Source of the DNA: Forficula auricularia
Lineage: Eukaryota > Arthropoda > Insecta > Dermaptera > Forficulidae
Assembly (NCBI GenBank): GCA_024734495.1
Contig: JALMQS010000408.1
Location: forward strand, 147,677 to 211,676
Direction of reading: 5' to 3'
DNA: 64,000 nucleotides
How positions within the stretch are numbered: the stretch's first letter is position 1; the number at the start of each line of letters is the position of its first letter. The position numbers and the translations under genes were made by a program. Shown here piece after piece: positions 58,239 through 64,000 of this stretch. The notes beneath the pieces are model-generated. The model was given only the letters and a program-made list of their open reading frames with translations, searched no databases and was not told the DNA's origin.

Positions 58239-58424
58239 CAATGACAGTGCCATAGGAGAAGAAGAGTTGATGAAATTGCGAAGCAAATGAGGTGAAAAGA
58301 CAACCGAGGGCGGTGACAAGTCCACCGAGAACTGCGGTCACCCGAGTTGATTTGCGTCGACAAAATGCGATAGTTACTGGCGAGACGAGAAGAGCAACTG
58401 CCGTTGATAAAGCACCCAGCCATC
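58239..58424 (-). CDS. MCT-like transporter, TM2-TM4 exon (first in window)
   Basis: 186 bp: two bases (GA) ending a codon begun upstream, 61 codons, one base of Gly62. Acceptor CTTTGTTCAG before 58424, donor GTAAAT after 58239. Encodes WLGALSTAVALLVSPVTIAF (TM2), CRRKSTRVTAVLGGLVTALG (TM3 with the R/K-rich TM2-TM3 loop), CLFTSFASQFHQLFFSYGTV and I. The W(I/L)G start, SP in TM2 and the CRR turn are standard SLC16/MFS features. The frame at 58432-58235 with an ATG is a shadow. The exon before it should supply the DGGWGW-type motif and TM1; none was found up to 64000. Confidence 0.95.
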
Positions 58425-58572
58425 CTGAACAAAGAAAAAAAGAGAAAACATTAAGAAAATGAGAAAATATAATTTTTAAAATTTATTACTTAACCATTTT
58501 CTCTTCTATGGTAATAATAATATCTAGGTATCAAATAATAATAAATAAGATGAAAATTTTAAAAGAAAAAAT

Positions 58573-58926
58573 AAAAACCGACTTCAAAAAATTAAATGCA
58601 ACAAATAAAATACACTAAAAAAGGTATAAAATAATTATTATCTTATTTAGTTACAACTAAGCGACGAAATATTAACACGAAGTTACTTTTTAAAGTCAGT
58701 GCCAAACAAACTATACCTATAAGCGAGAGCGTACCCGCCAAACGTACCAAGTAAGATCCGTCGAGTGCGATTCAAGTAAAAGGTATATGTTTGGCACCAA
58801 CTTCAAAAAAGTAATTTCGTGTTAGCGCATCTACGCCGTTTAGTTGTAACTAAATAAGATAATAATTATTTTATACCTTTTAGTGTATTTTATTTGTTGC
58901 ATTTAGTTTTTTGAAGTCGGTTTTTT
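58573..58926. mobile_element. 354-bp foldback MITE (CCGACTTCAAAAAA ends)
   Basis: Left end aaaaaccgacttcaaaaaat, right end its inverse, and the arms pair for about 120 bp through aaatgcaacaaataaaatac and tatcttatttagttacaact. The middle carries gtaccaagtaagatccgtcg. The type AACCGACTTCAAAAAA is common in insects. A second copy is at 61497-61831. Confidence 0.8.
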
Positions 58927-59205
58927 ATTTTTTTCTTAAAAATTTTTATTTTTCTCTTTTAGTGATGTTATTAATAGTGATTATATCATCAGAACTTAAT
59001 TAATTAATATGACACCATCCCTAAGACACCCCCTTTCGGATAAAAAAAGAACCATCGAAATCGGTTCATAAACAAAGAGGTTAGGTCTAAACAAACCTAA
59101 CAAAAAAGGTCTAATACCTATGAAAAAAAATCTGGACCCAATGCAAAAAAATTTTTTCAAAATCGGTTGACAATTGGCGGAGATATGAGGTAACATAGGT
59201 ACAAG

Positions 59206-59238
<33 letters not shown>

Positions 59239-59280
59239 CAGTCGAATAGAGAACCTCCTCCTTTTTTGAAGTCGGTTTAA
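58927..59280 (-). mobile_element. Companion repeat to the CCGACTTC MITE
   Basis: Ends at the right with ttttttgaagtcggttt. Nearly the same sequence lies in inverse orientation at 61145-61496 (cataggtattagacc, cggagatatgaggtaac / gttaccccatatctccg, gaacctcctcc). Includes an A-run at 59206-59236. The open frames at 59196-58996 and 61201-61497 encode similar text only because they are the same repeat; no known protein. Confidence 0.7.
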
Positions 59281-59737
59281 AAATGAATACCCGTATGGAA
59301 ATAATAGATTTTCGAAATATGTTTTTTATATATTTTTGAAAATATATTAAAAATATAAAATTTTTGTATTAAATTTATAAAAAATTTATATTAGAGCGAC
59401 ATAAAAATAATTTTATTTTAAGAATATATATAGAAAACATGAACGTTATATAAATTTAACACAAAAATTTTATATTTTTAATATATTTTCAGAAATATAT
59501 AAAAAACAAATTTCGAAAATCTATTTATTTCTTTGCGGGTAATAAATGAATGAATTTAATTTTTAGGGCATCATTATAGAGTAGATGTTTATAACCTATT
59601 CTTTACCAAAGACCATCAATACATAGGATTTAAAACTAGATTTGAATAATATGTAATATTTATTTAAAGGTACTCTTCTTCAATATAAATATTTCCTTAA
59701 AATCTTGTAACATATCGTCGCCTTAGCATGCGCTGAT

Positions 59738-59930
59738 CCAGAAGGGGCGACCGCCCCCCCCCCCCCAAAGCATTGGGGATCAACATTTTTTATATGTTTA
59801 TATAATTTTTTTTTCTTTTTTTTTCTACAACATTAAATTTTAAAATTGAAGAAAATAAAGTTTTATGTGGGGGGGGGGGGGCGTCTCTGACCCCCCCCTC
59901 CCAAATCAGAGGTCCTGGATCCGTGCCTGC
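59738..59930. mobile_element. Short MITE with GC-rich ends
   Basis: Left gatccagaaggggcgaccgc followed by a C-run; right a G-run, then cccaaatcagaggtcctggatc. The termini are roughly inverse (GGATCCAGGACC / GATCCAGAAGGGG). About 190 bp. Confidence 0.45.
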
Positions 59931-60039
59931 ACCTTAGAGAGTAAACCTGCTTAACTCACAACAAGGAAATTTTACAGGGCAGAGAAAAAACAAACAAAAT
60001 TTAATATTGTTTGTTTATGGAAAAAACTATTTTTCAAAA

Positions 60040-60155
60040 ACTACCCCCCTACATGATTATAAATAATTTTATTAAATAATAAATATAAGTGAGGGGCCAG
60101 GTTGTATGGATGAAGTCAAGTGGATGGCCACATCAGAACACGTCAGCTTATTTTT
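60040..60155 (+). repeat. Copy of the AACACGTCAGCTTA repeat end
   Basis: ctacatgattataaataatt through gtgaggggccaggttgtatg to cagaacacgtcagcttattt follows 16130-16235 almost base for base. Confidence 0.7.
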
Positions 60156-60189
60156 CTACAACATGGTAATTTTAAGTAGCAGTTTTACT

Positions 60190-60400
60190 TGGACGATGCT
60201 GCATCTCTTTTTCTTTCGAACGGTATTAATGTCATATGTGATTAAAAATGGAGTTAGCAAGATTACACTCTAAGCAGACGAAATGTATTTTTACGAGATT
60301 GGCAAGTAAATACCACACTCAACCCCTTTTAGTCGCCTCTTACGACAAGCAGGGGGTACTGCGGAAAAATTCTAACCCCTGTCCGCGGGGGGATAGACTA
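60190..60400 (+). mobile_element. SINE/LINE-like fragment
   Basis: Contains ccccttttagtcgcctctta-cgacaagcagggggtactgc and ctgtccgcggggggat, a phrase met in repeated elements of many insects (inverse GTCGTAAGAGGCGACTAAAA). Boundaries and class uncertain. Confidence 0.4.
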
Positions 60401-60912
60401 TAAGCTAAACGTCTCAAGATCTCCAAAAACTCAATTTTTGAGTCCATTCCCAATAAGAAAAAATTGCAGAAGACCTATTAGTCTGAGATAGAGGGGATAA
60501 TGTGGGAAGATCTTCGGACGATTATCGTCAGAGAGAGAGAGCAGCTGCTCTGGCGACTTCAATCGTTTAGGAATGAAGAAATTCTTAAGATTGAGACATT
60601 TTTTAGAATAGATCTTTTAGAAGAATATCATTGCCTATAACTATAAAACTTATATTTTAATTCATACTTTCAGGATACCGAGATTCCAGAGATTTAAAAT
60701 TTTTCAAAAAGAATTGAAACTATTTATCTAATTATCATATCGATTAATGTTATATTAAATCATTTTTATTATACATACCATATGTAAATACTGTTATATA
60801 TTAAAAAAACTGTCCAAATGCATTTATTTTCTGTAGGGACATCTAAAAAGTCACGGAAATTATAAAATATAATAAATTAGAATACGTTTTTATTTCAGTT
60901 GTTTATCTATAT

Positions 60913-60985
60913 CAGGGCTGTTCAACCCGTGGCCCGCGAGCCGCATAAGGCCAGCCACTGCAATGAGTGTGGCCCAACATAAAAT
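60913..60985 (+). mobile_element. hAT-type terminus
   Basis: cagggctgttcaacccgtgg then cccgcgagccgcataagg, a classic non-autonomous hAT end, followed by gtgtggcccaacataaaatc. The other end was not found; text at 62306 is a diverged relative. Confidence 0.6.
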
Positions 60986-61144
60986 CATTAACTTCCTTAA
61001 AACAATGAGATTTATATATATTATTAGCTAAACTTTCAATTTTGGATTTTTAAATTTCATTGAAAGTAACTGAAATCAAGAGATTTTCGTGTTTTTAACT
61101 GCGGAAGGAATTGGGCTAGCAGAGATATATTTATTACCTTTTTA

Positions 61145-61496
61145 ACAGACTTCAAAAAAGGAGGAGGTTCTCTATTCGACTGAATTTTTTTTTTTTTTTT
61201 GTGCCTATGTTACCCCATATCTCCGCCAATTGTGAACCGATTTTGAAAAAAAAATGCGTTAGGTTCAGTCTAGTTCCGATTGGTCCCATTTTTTTCATAG
61301 GTATTAGACCTTTTTTGTTAGGTTTGTTTAGGCCTAAATTCTTTGTTTATGAACCGATTTCGATGATTCTTTTTTTATTCGAAAGGTGGTATCTTAGGGA
61401 TGGTGTCATATTAATTTGGTCAAGTTCTGATGATATGATAACTATTAATAACATCACTAAAAAGAGAAAAATAAAAATAATTTTTAAGAAAAAATA
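61145..61496 (+). mobile_element. Companion repeat, inverse copy of 58927-59280
   Basis: Begins cagacttcaaaaaaggagga then ggttctctattcgactgaat and a T-run, continues through cataggtattagacctttt and joins the second MITE at 61497. Confidence 0.7.
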
Positions 61497-61831
61497 AAAC
61501 CGACTTCAAAAAATTAAATGCAACAAATAAAATACACTAAAAGGTATAAAATGAATTTACTTATTTAGTTACAACTAAACGACGAAATATTAACATGAAA
61601 TTACTTTTGAAGTAGGTGCCAAACATATACCTTTTATGAATCGCACTCGACGGATCTTACCTAGTACGTTTGGAGGGTATGCTCATATAAGTATAGTTTG
61701 TTTTGGTACCGACTTCAAAAAGTAATTTCATCTTGTAATATTTCGTCGTTTAGTTGCTAACTAAATAAGATAATGAGTATTTTATACCTTTTAGTGTATT
61801 TTATTTGTTACATTGTTTGAAGTCGGTTTTT
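61497..61831. mobile_element. 335-bp foldback MITE, second copy
   Basis: Left aaaccgacttcaaaaaatta, right ttgaagtcggtttttatt. Arms and middle (cgactcgacggatcttacct... / gtacgtttgg) match 58573-58926. Shorter because of small deletions. Confidence 0.8.
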
Positions 61832-62305
61832 ATTTTTTCTTAAAAATTATTCGAAATATGAATGTACATTTATAAAATAAGTGAAATTTTTTTCAAGAAT
61901 AAAATTCCCTAAAAAGCAAAATTATAAGCTCAACTTACTAAGATTAAAAAAAATAATTATGAAGTTTCGAATATTTGAAAAGTATTCTTCTTCTATATTT
62001 TCATTTTTCTAAAATATTTATTAATATTTATTATTTCAGTAATTTATATGCTACGACACTAAACAAAACTATAATTATATCATTCTAGTAGGTACTAGGA
62101 GACAAGGAATTAAGGGTTTTCTAGAAGCAATCCACAATTAATTGATAATTTCTTTCCCGGGCTGAAACTTGTCAGGCCTTTTAGATCTTTGCACGTTCTT
62201 ACATGTCAATAGATAATTGATAGTCAAGGATTATTATATCCGTGAACTTTTTAAAAAATAAATTATCATTCCTCATGTCCTTCATTAATCCGATTAGATT
62301 TAAAC

Positions 62306-62962
62306 CAGGGCTGTCCAACCCGTAGTCAAATATAAAATCATAAAATTCCTTAAAACATTGTAAATTTATATAGTAGATACTGGAAAACAAACAATTTTAC
62401 CTGATAATCTTTTATTCTCTAAAATAAGAAATCTGAAAATCTACTGTGAAGTTTTCGAAAAATAAAAGTACGAATTTTACATTTTGAATCTGGAACTTGA
62501 TTTCAAGATTTCCGAAAAAATAATCATCATTTTGGTCTATTTTCGGCTCCATTTTCACTAGAAATAAATTTTCTACTTGCAAACTTTCTGATTGAATGTT
62601 CTAGAAAAACAATTAGATACCGATCTGAAAGAAAAATTGAATATTGTCTCTTTATTAGAATTTTATATTAGTTATCTAGACAGACAAAATATAAACAAAT
62701 ACTAATACATAATATCACTTTTTGTAAGTATATAGGTATGTATTTACATATACGAGAAGCTATTTTCAAGTATAAAATTTACGAAAAGTAAAATTAGAAG
62801 CTCACTATGAGCTAAAAAAATAATAAAGTTCTTATTTCTAAATTATTAACTATCTTTTTTGAATAACAAATATTCAATAGAATTATAATATTTTATCTGA
62901 TGTCCGAGACTAATTTTTTCTTCAAATGAGGCCCGTATAAGCCAAAAGGTTGGACACCCCTG
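62306..62962. mobile_element. 657-bp non-autonomous hAT element
   Basis: Left end CAGGGCTGTCCAACCCG, right end (minus strand) CAGGGGTGTCCAACCTTTTG followed by gcttatacgggcctcattt. The flanks atttaaac (62298-62305) and atctaaat (62963-62970) match at six of eight bases, as expected for an aged 8-bp hAT target duplication. No transposase. Confidence 0.7.
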
Positions 62963-63659
62963 ATCTAAATATTCATTTTTACGCGGAAGCTGAGCTTGAG
63001 GTAGTTCATAAAAATTAAATTTAAAAATGGATATAAATGGATCTATAGTAATGATGATAGGCTTCTCTTGCAAGATTTTTCAATCTGGTATCAAACTTAG
63101 AGAAGTCACGATAAACATATAATGTACGAATATAATGGATTTTCTGAGAATAGTCCATTTTTAACAAAAAATAAAAAAAAATATTAGTTGCTATAGCACC
63201 ACCACCTGCTTCAATAGAGCAGAAAATATAAATCCTAAAAATAATCGAATATGTTTATCGTGCTTTGTTCACGCTCAGCACGTGTAGTGGGAACGAGCTC
63301 ATGCCATCAGCAAGTGATCAAGTTTTTGCAAAGGGGTCATAAAGCTGTAATTTAATTTCCCCTTAAGGGTAACGATTTGTATAAAACGAGGAGTTTTTCA
63401 TTACTTTTTTCAAAATATTTAATTATGCAAAGGGGTCGTAAAGTTGTAATTTAATTTCACCTAATGGGATAGGATTTGTACAAAACGAATTAGCGTTTTT
63501 CCTCACTTTTTTAAAAATATTAAATAAAAATTTTAAAACTATTTTGATAAAAAATAATTGAACAAAATCCCATCGTTGAGGCCTATAAAATAAATAGTCT
63601 TACAATTTTTTTGAAATTTTAATTAGTTTTTCAAATTTTTGTGAGTACCTATTCATTTT

Positions 63660-63960
63660 ATGTGTGCTCTACAAAAATTAATAAAACGAGGAAGTGCGGA
63701 GCCGGCTTCGTAATACCGAGGGTTATATATAATAATTTCTAAAATAGTTTAAATATCAAATTCGTTATTATTTGTTGTTAATAAGAAAAAAGAATGAGGG
63801 AACTCGTAAATCTCCATCTCCGTGGCGCCGCGCCGTGTCGCTTCCAGCCTGAATATAGGCAATCCATTCGTCACCTCTTGTTCAAGGCTGCGTAAAATCT
63901 AGGCTCGACCGTCAATTACTTGAGTTTTTGAGTTCATCAATAGAAGTTAAGAAGTCAACA
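63660..63960. other. GC-elevated block near the window edge
   Basis: Two GC-richer patches (63685-63722 gcggagccggcttcgtaata and 63815-63850 ccgtggcgccgcgccgtgtc) within AT-rich DNA. On the minus strand TATATTCAG at 63862-63854 could be a splice acceptor, with a possible ATG at 63817, but the reading does not look like the missing TM1 exon. Either a 5' exon piece or another repeat. Confidence 0.2.
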
Positions 63961-64000
63961 AAACATGTTGTTTGCCTGAGCAATACGTAGCTGAAAGCAT

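Larger units (their letters stand above)
5455..58424 (-). other. Gene model: SLC16 monocarboxylate-transporter-like gene, 5' incomplete
   Basis: Nine exons with GT-AG borders and compatible phases join into 610 residues plus stop. Counting from the first full codon, hydrophobic segments fall at about 1-20, 28-47, 51-70, 90-110, 115-135, 182-203, 215-240, 255-270, 277-297, 312-334 and 342-362. That is TM2 to TM12 of a 12-TM MFS protein, with the long loop between TM6 and TM7 (about 136-181) typical of the family. The stretch YFKRRREFVEIFIVSGSGLG at about 81-100 is a variant of the family's second signature (YFxKRRxLAxGxAxxG). The start codon and first signature (DGGWGW type) are missing and probably lie past 64000. 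A cytoplasmic tail of nearly 250 residues follows TM12. The family moves monocarboxylates, aromatic amino acids or thyroid hormone across the plasma membrane; the substrate here is unknown. Confidence 0.92.
58425..64000 (-). other. Upstream intron or 5' region of the transporter gene
   Basis: No exon encoding TM1 was found on the minus strand here, so this is probably one more long intron. It is dominated by the inverted composite repeats (58573 and 61145), MITE-like and hAT elements. Stretches 59290-59730, 60480-60900, 61840-62300 and 62970-63660 are AT-rich with nothing supported. Confidence 0.5.

Noticed and set aside
61201..61497. 98-codon open frame similar to the minus-strand frame at 59196-58996
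   Set aside because: Both are the same repeat in opposite orientations; the frame has no protein-like pattern beyond that and is followed by low-complexity lysine.
1..64000. CRISPR array, bacterial operon, phage or tRNA/rRNA gene
   Set aside because: No regularly spaced short repeats with unique spacers, no bacterial gene organisation and no complete tRNA cloverleaf; the only tRNA-like sequence is the SINE head at 1345.

Overview
The window is AT-rich eukaryotic nuclear DNA, almost certainly from an insect. The evidence is one spliced gene with GT-AG introns and an insect-style SLC16 transporter protein, plus RTE/Jockey-type non-LTR retrotransposon remnants, hAT, TTAA-site and Helitron-like elements, and many short foldback elements. 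The order of insect cannot be settled from sequence alone. There is no bacterial or viral gene set; most short open frames are chance frames in AT-rich DNA or lie inside repeats.

The only host gene I can support is on the minus strand. It is a monocarboxylate-transporter-like MFS protein (SLC16 family) in nine in-window coding exons: 58424-58239, 55224-55077, 40000-39868, 34684-34541, 32537-32385, 25196-24968, 15084-14600, 12558-12461 and 5713-5455 (stop). All phases join, giving 610 residues from TM2 to the C-terminus. The 5' end (start codon, DGGWGW-type motif and TM1) was not found and probably lies beyond base 64000. About 1.8 kb of coding sequence is spread over 53 kb; introns run from 2.0 to 15.1 kb and are filled with transposable-element debris.

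Region by region: 1-5454 is the gene's 3' flank, with a tRNA-like SINE at 1345-1585. The 5.7-12.5 kb intron holds a TIR element with repeated internal motifs (7774-8671) and a palindromic element with ribozyme-like cores (9530-9841). The 15-25 kb intron holds minisatellite units, a G-rich array and an RTE remnant. The 25-32 kb intron holds a MITE, a 179-bp tandem repeat and a Helitron-like element. The 34.7-39.9 kb and 40-55 kb introns hold more palindromes, LINE fragments, a long (AT)n tract, a 0.9-kb inverted repeat and two TTAA-flanked elements. From 55 to 64 kb there are foldback elements, an inverted pair of composite repeats and a hAT element.

The most unusual signal is a small stem-loop, CTGANGA-stem-GAAA, found at least eleven times, mostly inside palindromic elements. 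The stem sequence differs between families but stays paired. In the best copies it is flanked by a second pairing (AAACC/GGTTT) and a GTC triplet, which matches a minimal hammerhead ribozyme with one extra base at stem II. Hammerhead motifs are known in Penelope-like retroelements, so these may be Penelope-like terminal repeats; I see no Penelope protein here.
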